Positions 6,656-13,711 of a DNA stretch of 17,793 nt are shown here, one piece after another. Made by a program: the position numbers and the translations under genes. Position 1 is the first letter of the stretch. Each line of letters begins with the position of its first letter. Below the pieces are notes generated by a model. It searched no databases, was not told the origin of the DNA, and saw only the letters and a list, made by a program, of their open reading frames with translations. The stretch is from an uncultured Collinsella sp. (GTDB lineage Bacteria; Actinomycetota; Coriobacteriia; Coriobacteriales; Coriobacteriaceae): NCBI GenBank assembly GCA_934646965.1, contig CAKUEZ010000038.1, positions 1 through 17,793 on the forward strand, given 5' to 3'.

Positions 6656-7855
6656 ATGAATAAGAATGCCACTACGCAATTGCACGTCTATTCTGCCTTT
6701 TTCGTTCTCACGGGATTTGTTTTAAATCGGGGAGTGTTTCTACTTTTCCTTGCGGAGAAAGGAATGTCTGTCACGGAAATCGCGCTTTATCAAGCCCTGT
6801 TCAACATCGCAACGGTCGTCCTCGAGCTACCAACAGGGCTGGTAGGAGATTTCTTTGGAAAAAAGTTTTCGATTCAAGTGGGCGTGCTGCTGCTTTTCTT
6901 CCATACGGCTGGCATGCTTTTACTTTCAGGCCCTTTTCTCGTCGTACTTTCCCTTGTTGAGGCACTCGCCTACTCCCTTCAATCGGGATCAGAACAAGCA
7001 CTTTTATATGAAATTGTCCGAAACTCCGGTCAAGAAGAGCGCTTTCTCACCATCAATGCTCGGCTGCTTGCCGCGCAATCAATCGCGACGGGAGTGGCGA
7101 TCGTACTCGGATCATTCATTGCCCAAATATCTTGGAGTGCCCTCTACGTATGCGTTTCCGTTTTCTATCTTCTGCAGCTTTCCCTTTTGTATCCCATTGA
7201 GAGGGCGGAAACGACCCGTTCTGAAAGCTCTGGGGAGGAAAGGTTTGACGTAGCCAAGATCTTCAGACGCGAAACCTGGTGCATTGGAGAATCCGCTTTC
7301 GCTATATTGCTTCTCCTTATCGGCACAAGCATGCTCGACGGATTCTACGGGAGTTATTACAACTTGAATCAGTTGGTATTCGACGCGTTTCATGCTCCCG
7401 TCTCCATAATAGGAATCTTTTTCGGTGCATCCTATGCAGTAAATGCGACGGCCTACATTGCAGCAGATTTCTTCTCATCGCGTTTCGGGAAAAGAAATAC
7501 CATGCTCGGCTCGATGCTAATCGAGGCTGGCCTTTTCTTGATTCTTCCGTGGCTCGCTTCAAATCCTCTGTGTTTGTTTGGCCTTAGCATGGTGCTTTGT
7601 TTCCTCCCCGAAGTGGTGTACATCACTTCGGAAAACTTAATCCAAGACGCGATAGCGGACGATCTCCGCGCGACGATCCTCTCCGTCGCGTCTCTGGTAA
7701 GGGCCCTCTTTTCCGCAATGTTTTTCTCCGTATTTGGATATGTGCTGGGGTTATACCCCATTCAGATGGCGCTCGGCATTATTGGCGCAATCGCGATAGC
7801 GATTACTGCCGTTGTTTCATTAAAAATTGGTGGAATGCATGCCTTCAAGAATTGA
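6656..7855 (+). CDS. MFS transporter
   Basis: This 399-aa polytopic membrane protein has about 12 hydrophobic segments and the major-facilitator motif A between helices 2 and 3 (GLVGDFFGKK, near residues 60-70), preceded by ELPTG. MFS carriers exchange or export small molecules using ion gradients; the substrate is not readable. Base composition is clearly more AT-rich than the neighbours (many TTT, ATA, AAA and TTA codons), which suggests horizontal acquisition. The ATG follows AGGAGTGCC. A second ORF starts inside its last codons (7839), so it was probably the first gene of a short operon. It separates prfA from prmC. Confidence 0.88.
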   Translation: MNKNATTQLHVYSAFFVLTGFVLNRGVFLLFLAEKGMSVTEIALYQALFNIATVVLELPTGLVGDFFGKKFSIQVGVLLLFFHTAGMLLLSGPFLVVLSLVEALAYSLQSGSEQALLYEIVRNSGQEERFLTINARLLAAQSIATGVAIVLGSFIAQISWSALYVCVSVFYLLQLSLLYPIERAETTRSESSGEERFDVAKIFRRETWCIGESAFAILLLLIGTSMLDGFYGSYYNLNQLVFDAFHAPVSIIGIFFGASYAVNATAYIAADFFSSRFGKRNTMLGSMLIEAGLFLILPWLASNPLCLFGLSMVLCFLPEVVYITSENLIQDAIADDLRATILSVASLVRALFSAMFFSVFGYVLGLYPIQMALGIIGAIAIAITAVVSLKIGGMHAFKN

Positions 7856-7997
7856 TATATCGATTGACGAGCTGCCCGAAGCGTCAAGCCTTCTTGATGG
7901 ACATGACTATTCGTCACAAATCATTCAGCGTATCGCCGGGACTCCAGTAATACTCGATGTATCGGGATGCCCCGGTAGCCATTGGGGACGTTTTTAA
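7839..7997 (+). pseudogene. Truncated ORF overlapping the MFS gene end
   Basis: A 52-codon frame starts at ATG 7839, 17 nt before the end of the MFS stop, after a GGTGGA site. It encodes MPSRIDISIDELPEASSLLD and continues to VILDVSGCPGSHWGRF. The last codons (HWGRF, stop) lie inside the left arm of the palindrome at 7980-8054, so the repeat seems to have cut off the gene. The N-terminus looks like the beginning of a longer cytoplasmic protein; I do not recognise the family. An alternative is a genuine small peptide translationally coupled to the transporter, which I think less likely. Confidence 0.45.
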
Positions 7998-8054
7998 ACG
8001 ACTAGTCGTTGGGGACATTCTTGTTTGATTAGTCGTTTAAGAACGTCCCCAATG
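7980..8054. repeat. Long palindrome of the GGGGACGTT type
   Basis: CATTGGGGACGTTTTTAAAC+GACTA (7980-8004) pairs with 8030-8054 over 25 bp with one G-T pair. The 25-nt loop contains another GTTGGGGACATTCTTG copy of the arm core. The GGGGAC start is shared with the repeats at 387-419 and, in part, 4921-4994. It interrupts the ORF starting at 7839. Confidence 0.75.
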
Positions 8055-8372
8055 ACTAGGTTGGGCATATTGCTTTGTGAGTTTATTCAATTTGCTTTGA
8101 CGGCCATTAAGCTGTTTACCTGCTTAAAATAATCATTGTTATACATCTGCTATCAAAAATAATGCTCAAATAATCGTCCGAGAAGTCGCAGGGCAATTTC
8201 TGGTGAGTCGCTCGTCAAGCGATTTGGCAAGTATTTGGTTAGATATTGGTCAGGTTTGGGGCAACCTTGCCAAAAACTTGACGGATGCAAATTTAGACGT
8301 CGACAAATGAACACTTCGATTGCGCCCTGAGCAAAATTCTGGGCTGATTCTCGATAATCGCTTCCAATCGTC
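8055..8372. other. AT-rich gene-free stretch upstream of prmC
   Basis: No ORF on either strand looks protein-like. Composition is AT-rich like the MFS gene, so this may be the worn remainder of the acquired block. It holds one clear inverted repeat, TTTGGCAAG (8223-8231) with CTTGCCAAA (8266-8274), around a 34-nt loop, not followed by a T-run. The host-like GC content resumes near 8360. Confidence 0.4.
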
Positions 8373-8401
8373 TCTTACCGCGTGCCACCCTCGCGTACAA
8401 T
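8373..8401 (+). promoter_or_regulatory. Probable prmC promoter
   Basis: TCTTAC (8373-8378), 17 nt, TACAAT (8396-8401). The -10 is good (5 of 6) and the -35 weak. It would give a leader of about 40 nt to the ATG at 8450. It makes sense because prmC no longer abuts prfA. Confidence 0.4.
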
Positions 8402-8449
8402 CTGCTCCGACATTCGTGCGCCGCCCGGCGCTTAAGAGGGGAGGGCCCC

Positions 8450-9715
8450 ATGGCAAACGAGATCTGGACCATCAAGCGTTGTCTCGAGTGGACCAAGGAG
8501 TACCTGGCCGAGCGCGGCGAGGAGCATCCCCGTCTTTCTGCTGAGTGGCTGCTATGCGCGGCTACGGGTCTGGCGCGTATCGACTTATATATGCGCATGG
8601 ACGAGACGCTCGACGCGGCCCAGCTCGAGATCATGCATGCGGCCGTTGTCCGCCGCGCCAAGGGTGAGCCGCTGCAGTACATCACGGGCAGCACGCAGTT
8701 CCGCATGATCGACGTCGCGTGCGCCCCCGGTGTGCTCATCCCGCGCCCCGAGACCGAAATGCTCGTCGAGGAAGTCCTCAACTACCTGGATGCCGAGGTG
8801 CTGAGCCCCGAGGCCGCCGCCCGCCAGCGCGTGGAGCTGCCGTGGAACGATGAAGTCGAGCAGGCCCGCAAGGCCGAGGCGGCGCTGGCCGATGAGCGTG
8901 CGACCGCCGAGCGCCGTGCCGCCAACCTGACGGCTGCCGATGAGGCCGCGCTGGGCAGCGATGTGCTCGGTAGCCGCGCCTATGCCGAGGAGCTGGCCGA
9001 TCGCGAGGCCGAGGAAGCCGCCGCACAGGCGGCCGAAGCCGAAGCGGCAGATACCGAGGCCGCGGAAGCCCTCGAGTCCGAGCTCGACGAATACGGCATC
9101 GTCATCGAAGGTGACGACCAGGAGACGACCTCCGCGCAGAACGCCGCCGCGCCCGCTCCGGCAGAGCCCCGCATCGCCCGCGTCCTCGAGGTCGGCTGCG
9201 GCACGGGCTGCATCTCGCTCTCGCTTGCCTGGGAGCGCCGCGGCCACGTCACCTGCACCGCCACCGATATCGAGCCGCGTGCCATCGACCTGGCAACCAA
9301 AAACCGCGATGCGCTTGGCCTCACGGCGGAAGAGGTTGCCTTCAGCCTCACCAACCTGGTGAGCTCCATTCCCCGCGAAGAGTGGGGCACCTTCGACGTG
9401 CTCGTCTCCAACCCGCCCTACATCCCCACCGATGTCATGCGCTCGCTGCCGCACGAGGTCAAGGACTTTGAGCCCGATCTGGCGCTCGAGGGCGGCGCCG
9501 ATGGCTTGGACATCTTCCGCCGCCTGCTCAACGCGGCTCCCTACATGCTGCGTGCCGGCGGTCTTTTTGCCTGCGAGCTCTACGAGGGAGCCCTCGACGC
9601 CGCTGCCGAGCTCTGCCGCCAGGCGGGCCTATCGGACGTGCGCATCGTACGCGATCTCACCGATCGCCCCCGCATCGTCCGAGCCATCGTCACCGAACCC
9701 AAGCAGCGCCAGTAA
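8450..9715 (+). CDS. prmC: Release factor glutamine methyltransferase with large insertion
   Basis: This 421-aa PrmC (HemK) uses S-adenosylmethionine to methylate the Gln of the GGQ motif in RF1 and RF2. The N-terminal helical domain (1-90) is followed by GVLIPRPETEMLVEEVL (94-110), the SAM-binding motif LEVGCGTG (246-253), an acidic strand end TATDIEPRA (270-278) and the catalytic NPPY (321-324) in SNPPYIPTDVM. Normal PrmC is about 280 aa. The excess is a low-complexity Ala/Glu-rich, probably coiled or disordered insertion at about 114-240, between the substrate-binding hairpin region and motif I, where families usually have 10-20 residues. The reading frame and codon use stay host-like through it, so it is not a frameshift. 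The start follows GGGGAGGG at 8438-8445. Confidence 0.93.
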   Translation: MANEIWTIKRCLEWTKEYLAERGEEHPRLSAEWLLCAATGLARIDLYMRMDETLDAAQLEIMHAAVVRRAKGEPLQYITGSTQFRMIDVACAPGVLIPRPETEMLVEEVLNYLDAEVLSPEAAARQRVELPWNDEVEQARKAEAALADERATAERRAANLTAADEAALGSDVLGSRAYAEELADREAEEAAAQAAEAEAADTEAAEALESELDEYGIVIEGDDQETTSAQNAAAPAPAEPRIARVLEVGCGTGCISLSLAWERRGHVTCTATDIEPRAIDLATKNRDALGLTAEEVAFSLTNLVSSIPREEWGTFDVLVSNPPYIPTDVMRSLPHEVKDFEPDLALEGGADGLDIFRRLLNAAPYMLRAGGLFACELYEGALDAAAELCRQAGLSDVRIVRDLTDRPRIVRAIVTEPKQRQ

Positions 9716-9730
9716 TATTTATTAACTGGT

Positions 9731-9759
9731 TTAGCAAAAACTATAAAGTAGTTTATAAT
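9731..9759 (+). promoter_or_regulatory. hicAB promoter with overlapping operator
   Basis: TTAGCA (9731-9736), 17 nt, TATAAT (9754-9759, perfect -10). An inverted repeat AAACTA (9738-9743) / TAGTTT (9749-9754) fills the spacer and touches the -10, a typical position for autorepression by the HicB antitoxin. The local AT-richness contrasts with prmC. Confidence 0.65.
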
Positions 9760-9784
9760 TAGGACGGCTGAAAGAGGTCGGCCC

Positions 9785-9970
9785 ATGCAACCTCCTACCT
9801 TTCGGGAAATCATTGCCCTACTCAAGCACGATGGATTCGTGAAGGTCGCGCAAGTCGGTAGTCATGCTAAGTATGTTTCTGGCAATCGGGTTGTCACCGT
9901 GAACGGCTCTGGTGGCGATCGACCAAAGAAGGGCGCGTGGGCAAGTATTCGTCGCCAAGCTGGTTGGTAG
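9785..9970 (+). CDS. hicA: HicA-type toxin
   Basis: This 61-aa protein is a typical HicA/YcfA mRNA interferase: FREIIALLKHDGF, then the catalytic-site motif GSHAKY with His27, a VVTVNG strand and the C-terminal IRRQAGW. HicA has a double-stranded-RNA-binding fold and cleaves mRNA to stop growth until neutralised by HicB. The start follows AGAGG. It is the first gene of the module, and the antitoxin starts 11 nt after its stop. The residues after the His strand (GSGGDRPKKGAWASI) replace the usual His-rich segment, but the core is intact. Confidence 0.85.
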   Translation: MQPPTFREIIALLKHDGFVKVAQVGSHAKYVSGNRVVTVNGSGGDRPKKGAWASIRRQAGW

Positions 9971-9981
9971 CCGAGGGGGTC

Positions 9982-10431
9982 ATGATGAAGCAACGATTTA
10001 CCTATGACTGCGTTCTCATAAAAGAGGATGACGGCTACTGCGCTAGCTTCCCGCAGATTCCCGGCGCCTTTGCCGACGGCGATACGCGCGAAGAGGCGAT
10101 TGCCCATGCCGCAGAGGCGCTGATGGCATTTTTGGCCGACGATCTCAACAATGGCTTAACTCCGGCAGGGTACGAACGCTCGGCCGAAGTCGTGACGCTT
10201 TCGGTCGAAATCGACCACGAGGACGCTCGGGAAGCGGCGTGCCGGACATTTAAAGACGCAGCGCTGGACCTCAAAGTCTCCGCTCCGCGGATCACCGCGC
10301 TGGTCAAAGCCGGCAAGCTCGATGTTGAACTCGTCGACGGCCGTCGGATGATTACGATCGACAGCATCGAGCGTTACGCCGCCCAAGAGCGCCATGCCGG
10401 AAGACCAAAGAAGTTCGTGGCGGTCCAATAA
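9982..10431 (+). CDS. hicB: HicB-type antitoxin with C-terminal DNA-binding domain
   Basis: This 149-aa protein starts with the HicB RNase H-like partial fold: TYDCVLIKEDDGYCASFPQIPGAFADGDTREEA matches the family's EEDGGY-SFPDLPG pattern. This part binds and blocks HicA. A C-terminal segment (about residues 90-135, VSAPRITALVKAGKLDVELVDGRRMITIDSIERY) looks like an excisionase/MerR-like winged helix rather than the ribbon-helix-helix or Xre domain most HicB proteins carry; it would bind the operator at 9738-9754. There are two adjacent ATGs (9982 and 9985); the second is better spaced from GAGGGGG. The open frame extends upstream to 9937 inside hicA, without a suitable site. Confidence 0.83.
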   Translation: MMKQRFTYDCVLIKEDDGYCASFPQIPGAFADGDTREEAIAHAAEALMAFLADDLNNGLTPAGYERSAEVVTLSVEIDHEDAREAACRTFKDAALDLKVSAPRITALVKAGKLDVELVDGRRMITIDSIERYAAQERHAGRPKKFVAVQ

Positions 10432-10497
10432 TCTCCTAGTGCTCATTAGGCTCGTGCGGCGGTTCTTGCCGAGAAGGCCGAAGAGCTAAATTATCCC

Positions 10498-10530
10498 TTG
10501 CAATATACCGTTAAACTTCTATTATAGAAG
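10498..10530 (+). promoter_or_regulatory. Promoter and palindromic operator of second TA module
   Basis: TTGCAA (10498-10503) is followed by TATTAT (10520-10525) at 16 nt or ATTATA at 17. A perfect 15-bp palindrome CTTCTAT-T-ATAGAAG (10516-10530) covers the -10 and ends at the ribosome-binding site GGAG. This is an ideal position for autorepression by the XRE-type antitoxin downstream. Confidence 0.65.
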
Positions 10531-10539
10531 GAGAAAGGT

Positions 10540-10935
10540 ATGTCAAATCAGCAGCATCGATACCGTATTATGCTCGACTATATCGAGCCTTGGCTTGATG
10601 AGCAGGATGACGCTACGCTGCGGCAGATTTACGCAGACCTTTTGGTGCTTGAGAAGGAAGGTCCTGGCCTCGGCCGTCCGCTGGTTGATCGCGTGAAAGG
10701 ATCGAAGCTCCACCACTTAAAGGAGCTAAGAGTCACGTCGTGTGGACAGTCGGTGATTCGCATTCTCTTTGCTTTCGACCCCAAACGCCAGGCTGTATTG
10801 CTGCTAGCGGGTGATAAGTCGCGAGCGAGGTCGTCGAAGGCAAAATGGAACGGCTGGTATGCGATCAACGTTCCCAAGGCCGAGCAAATATACCGTCGCC
10901 ATATGAGGAGGCTCGATCGAGATGGAACTGCATGA
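10540..10935 (+). CDS. RelE/HigB-type toxin (Gp49-like)
   Basis: This 131-aa protein is of the phage-derived Gp49-like / HigB toxin family, ribosome-dependent mRNA interferases. Diagnostic stretches are LGRPLVDRVKGSKLHHLKEL, then VIRILFAFDPKRQAVLLLAGDKS, and WYAINVPKAEQIYRRHM at the end. These match the common arrangement of a KELR strand, an R-I-L-F-A-F-DP strand and a final helix. The start follows AAGGAGAAAGG. The antitoxin gene overlaps its end by 14 nt, so translation is probably coupled. The toxin-first order is the HigBA arrangement. Confidence 0.85.
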   Translation: MSNQQHRYRIMLDYIEPWLDEQDDATLRQIYADLLVLEKEGPGLGRPLVDRVKGSKLHHLKELRVTSCGQSVIRILFAFDPKRQAVLLLAGDKSRARSSKAKWNGWYAINVPKAEQIYRRHMRRLDRDGTA

Positions 10936-11224
10936 GTATATGGAATCACGCGGGATAGCGCGTGAATCTATTACTGCCGAACAGGAGAAAACTCGTGAAC
11001 GTATCGAAGCCTATAAGCTCGCTCAAATTCGCAAACTAAAGGATCTGACGCAGGCCTCGGTGGCCCAGTCGATGGGCGTTTCTCAAAAACGCGTATCGGA
11101 ACTCGAGCGCGGGGAGCTGGGCTCAATGAGGCTCGATACGCTGAGCAGGTACGCAGAGAGCCTCGGAGGAAAACTTGTCGCAAGCATCGAATTCCCCGAT
11201 CGTACCGTTACGCTTGCTCGCTAA
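10922..11224 (+). CDS. XRE-family antitoxin (HigA-like)
   Basis: This 100-aa protein has a helix-turn-helix at about 43-64 (TQASVAQSMGVSQKRVSELERG), typical of the Xre/Cro class used by HigA antitoxins. The N-terminal 40 residues are a charged helix, likely the toxin-binding part. It starts inside the toxin gene. It should neutralise the upstream toxin and repress the promoter at 10498-10530. Codon use is mixed, with more A/T than prmC or tsaC. Confidence 0.87.
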   Translation: MELHEYMESRGIARESITAEQEKTRERIEAYKLAQIRKLKDLTQASVAQSMGVSQKRVSELERGELGSMRLDTLSRYAESLGGKLVASIEFPDRTVTLAR

Positions 11225-11322
11225 AATCCTTCAATAACCCCCTCACTTTCACCGACTACTACAGCCGCTCACCAAACCAACATGCGCTCAGGGCAAATGG
11301 GTTAAACGTTTCGTGCGAGAAT

Positions 11323-11361
11323 GCCCCTCAGTAAACAAACTTGCACCAGAGCGTAAGGGGC
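11323..11361 (+). promoter_or_regulatory. Inverted repeat masking the tsaC ribosome-binding site
   Basis: GCCCCT (11323-11328) can pair with AGGGGC (11356-11361), and flanking ATGCC/GGCAT extend the match imperfectly. The AAGGGG in the second arm is the only good ribosome-binding site for the ATG at 11372 (11-nt spacing, slightly long). A fold here would hide it. I see no convincing promoter in 11225-11322. Confidence 0.3.
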
Positions 11362-11371
11362 TGGCATACAC

Positions 11372-12115
11372 ATGCAGACGGTCTATCGGGTATACGAGGG
11401 AGCGCGCGGGCCGCATCGGCTTGCCGTCGAGCGCACGGCCGAGGTGCTCGGTCGCGGCGGCCTGGCGCTGATCCCGACCGAGACGGTGTACGGTGTCGCC
11501 GTGGCGGTCAACGCCTTCTCGGATGCCGTTCCACAAGATACAAGTGAGTCTCTGCCGTGGCCGCGCGACCCGCAGGCCACCGTCAACGGCGCCGCGGTCC
11601 CCGCGCTCGGTACCGGTTATCGCCGTATCTTTACCCTCAAACAGCGCGAACTCACGCAAACCGTCGCCTGGCTGGTCGATGGGGCCGAGGCGCTCGACCG
11701 CTATGGCGTGGATATCCCTAATGAGGCCCGCGCGCTCGCCCGAAGATGTTGGCCGGGTGCGTTGACCATCGTGGTCAAGGCGGCTCCCTGCGTGCCGACC
11801 TTTATGCGCGCCGCCGACGGCACCGTCGCCCTGCGCGCGTCGGCCTCTCCCGTGGTGCAAGCGCTCATCCGCGTCTGCGGCAGCCCGCTTGCCTGCACGA
11901 GCGCCAACACGCACGGTGCACCCGCGCCGGCAAGTTTCGCCACGGCGGAGGACCGCATCCTGGAGGGGGTCGATGTGGCCGTCGACGCCGGCGAGACTCC
12001 GTGCCGCGACGCATCGACCATCGTGTCGTTCCAGCACGGCGAGCTCCAGATCCTGCGCCAAGGCGCACTTCCCGCATCAGAGATCGAACGGGTCCTGTCC
12101 GACCCGATGCAATAG
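11372..12115 (+). CDS. tsaC: Threonylcarbamoyl-AMP synthase
   Basis: This 247-aa protein is of the Sua5/YciO/YrdC family. It makes threonylcarbamoyl-AMP from threonine, bicarbonate and ATP, the first step of t6A formation at position 37 of ANN-decoding tRNAs. Motifs are GGLALIPTETVYG (29-41), the Lys/Arg segment FTLKQR (87-92), RCWPGALTIVV (125-135) and CTSANTHGAPAP. About 30 extra residues lie between the first motif and the Lys/Arg segment (about 50-83). The gene commonly follows prmC in Actinobacteria (Rv1301 after hemK). Here two toxin-antitoxin modules lie between them. It is likely co-transcribed with glpK, which starts 13 nt after its stop. Confidence 0.88.
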   Translation: MQTVYRVYEGARGPHRLAVERTAEVLGRGGLALIPTETVYGVAVAVNAFSDAVPQDTSESLPWPRDPQATVNGAAVPALGTGYRRIFTLKQRELTQTVAWLVDGAEALDRYGVDIPNEARALARRCWPGALTIVVKAAPCVPTFMRAADGTVALRASASPVVQALIRVCGSPLACTSANTHGAPAPASFATAEDRILEGVDVAVDAGETPCRDASTIVSFQHGELQILRQGALPASEIERVLSDPMQ

Positions 12116-12128
12116 AAAGGTGCAAGCG

Positions 12129-13670
12129 ATGTCGTTGAATCTAGGCAGCCTGGGCATGGAAGATGCCTCGTTTGGCTTTGGCGGTTCCTACATCATGGCG
12201 CTCGACTGCGGCACCACCTCGGTACTCGCGACCATTGTCGACGAGTACGGTTGCATCGTCGCCCAGGCGCGCCGCAGCGTCAAAACCAGTTTTCCGCGCC
12301 CCGGTTGGGTAGAGCAGGACCCCATGGCGGTCCTCGCCAGCCAGATCGCGGTCATGATGGAGGTCCAGTTTAAGAGTGGCATCCATTCCGACCGCATCGC
12401 CGCCATCGGCATCTCCAACCAGCGCGAGACCACGGTGGTGTGGGATCGTGTAAGCGGCCAGCCCATCTACAACGCCATCGTGTGGCAGTGCCGCCGCACC
12501 GCGCCCCTGATCGACAAGCTGGTCGAGCAAGGCGCAGAAGAGTTGGTGCGTGCCCGCACGGGACTTACGCTCGATCCGTATTTCTCGGCCTCCAAAGTGC
12601 AGTGGATCCTCGATAACGTTGACGGTGCGCGCGAGAGCGCGGCGGCGGGCGACCTCATGTTTGGCACTATCGACACCTGGCTCATCTATAACCTTACCGG
12701 CGGCCAGGTCTTCGCTACTGACTACACCAATGCCAGCCGCACCGCACTCTTTAATATCCATACGCTCGATTGGGATGACGACCTGCTGGCGCTCTTCGAC
12801 GTTCCGCGTTCCATGATGCCCGAGGTCCGCTGGAGCTCGGGCGACTACGGCCGCGTCGCGAGCGACATCATGACCAACATGCCGCCCATCATGGGCGTGG
12901 CGGGCGACCAGCAGGCGTCGCTGTTCGGCCACTGCTGTTTCCATCCCGGCCAGACCAAAAACACCTATGGCACGGGCTGCTTTATGCTCATGAATACCGG
13001 CGACGAGATCGTCGAGTCCAAGAACGGCTTGGTCTCCACCATCGGTATCGCCGCGGACGACAAGATCAGCTATGCGCTCGAGGGTTCCATCTTTGCCGCT
13101 GGCTCCACCATGAACTGGCTGCGCAACAACATGGGCATCATCTCGAGCGTGAGCGAGTCGGCGCAGCTCGCCGCTTCGATCAACGACAACGAGGGTTGCT
13201 ACTTCGTTCCCGCCTTTGCGGGTCTGGGTGCCCCCTGGTGGGATCCGCGTGCCCGCGGTATCGTGTGCGGCCTGACCGGTGCTTCGAGCCGCGCGACCAT
13301 TGTGCGCGCGGCCTGCGAGTCCATGGCCTACCAGAGCTACGACGTGCTGCGTGCCATGGAGCAGGACGTGGGGCTTTCGATCGAGCGCCTGTCCGTCGAC
13401 GGCGGTGCCTCGCGCAACGAGTTCATCATGCAATTCCAGGCCGACCTGCTGGATATCCCCGTGCTGCAGTGCGAGACGGTGGAGACCACGGCAATCGGCG
13501 CCGCGTATTTGGCGGGCCTTGCCGTCGGCTATTGGGAGGATTTGGAGGAGCTGGAGCAAAACGCCCAGATCGTTAAGACCTTCCTTCCCCACATGTCCGC
13601 CGAGCGCCGCGAGCAAAACCTGGCGGGCTGGCATGACGCCGTCAAGCGCTCGCTCGGCACCGCGCAGTAG
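12129..13670 (+). CDS. glpK: Glycerol kinase
   Basis: This 513-aa FGGY-family kinase phosphorylates glycerol to sn-glycerol 3-phosphate. Glycerol-site residues are visible: NQRETTVVWD (Arg-Glu), IVWQCRRT (Trp), LDPYFSASK (Tyr) and GDQQASLFG (Asp-Gln, Phe). The FGGY C-terminal half includes NTYGTGCF, APWWDPRARG and DGGASRNEFIMQFQAD. The phosphate loop near the start is DCGTTSVLAT (26-35) instead of the usual DQGTTSSRAI, losing the conserved Arg. The Tyr-His-Phe-Tyr segment whose His is phosphorylated by HPr in enterococcal enzymes is absent. The ATG at 12129 follows GAAAGG; the frame is open far upstream into tsaC but that is overlap. The start adds about 20 residues over typical enzymes. No glycerol facilitator gene is adjacent. 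Confidence 0.92.
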   Translation: MSLNLGSLGMEDASFGFGGSYIMALDCGTTSVLATIVDEYGCIVAQARRSVKTSFPRPGWVEQDPMAVLASQIAVMMEVQFKSGIHSDRIAAIGISNQRETTVVWDRVSGQPIYNAIVWQCRRTAPLIDKLVEQGAEELVRARTGLTLDPYFSASKVQWILDNVDGARESAAAGDLMFGTIDTWLIYNLTGGQVFATDYTNASRTALFNIHTLDWDDDLLALFDVPRSMMPEVRWSSGDYGRVASDIMTNMPPIMGVAGDQQASLFGHCCFHPGQTKNTYGTGCFMLMNTGDEIVESKNGLVSTIGIAADDKISYALEGSIFAAGSTMNWLRNNMGIISSVSESAQLAASINDNEGCYFVPAFAGLGAPWWDPRARGIVCGLTGASSRATIVRAACESMAYQSYDVLRAMEQDVGLSIERLSVDGGASRNEFIMQFQADLLDIPVLQCETVETTAIGAAYLAGLAVGYWEDLEELEQNAQIVKTFLPHMSAERREQNLAGWHDAVKRSLGTAQ

Positions 13671-13711
13671 GGCTCGACGGGCCGCTCGATACAGCAAACC
13701 GCTAAACTTAT

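Noticed and set aside
7839..7997. Possible RiPP precursor peptide exported by the MFS protein
   Set aside because: The acidic DELPEASS stretch and late Cys looked leader/core-like, but the C-terminus comes from a repeat arm, no maturation enzyme is nearby, and the frame looks like a truncated larger protein.
4921..8054. CRISPR array suggested by several repeats and palindromes
   Set aside because: The repeats are isolated palindromes of different sequence, not regularly spaced direct repeats with spacers, and no cas gene is present.
8055..8372. Small ORFs on both strands in the AT-rich region
   Set aside because: Short frames without ribosome-binding sites or protein-like composition; the minus-strand ones run into the prmC shadow.
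9937..9981. Earlier ATG for hicB inside hicA
   Set aside because: No ribosome-binding site, and the added residues do not fit the HicB N-terminus. The ATG at 9982 or 9985 follows GAGGGGG.
11889..12128. Upstream extension of the glpK frame inside tsaC
   Set aside because: The extra residues are Arg/Pro/Ser-rich shadow translation of tsaC. The ATG at 12129 has a ribosome-binding site and the kinase domain begins about 20 residues later.
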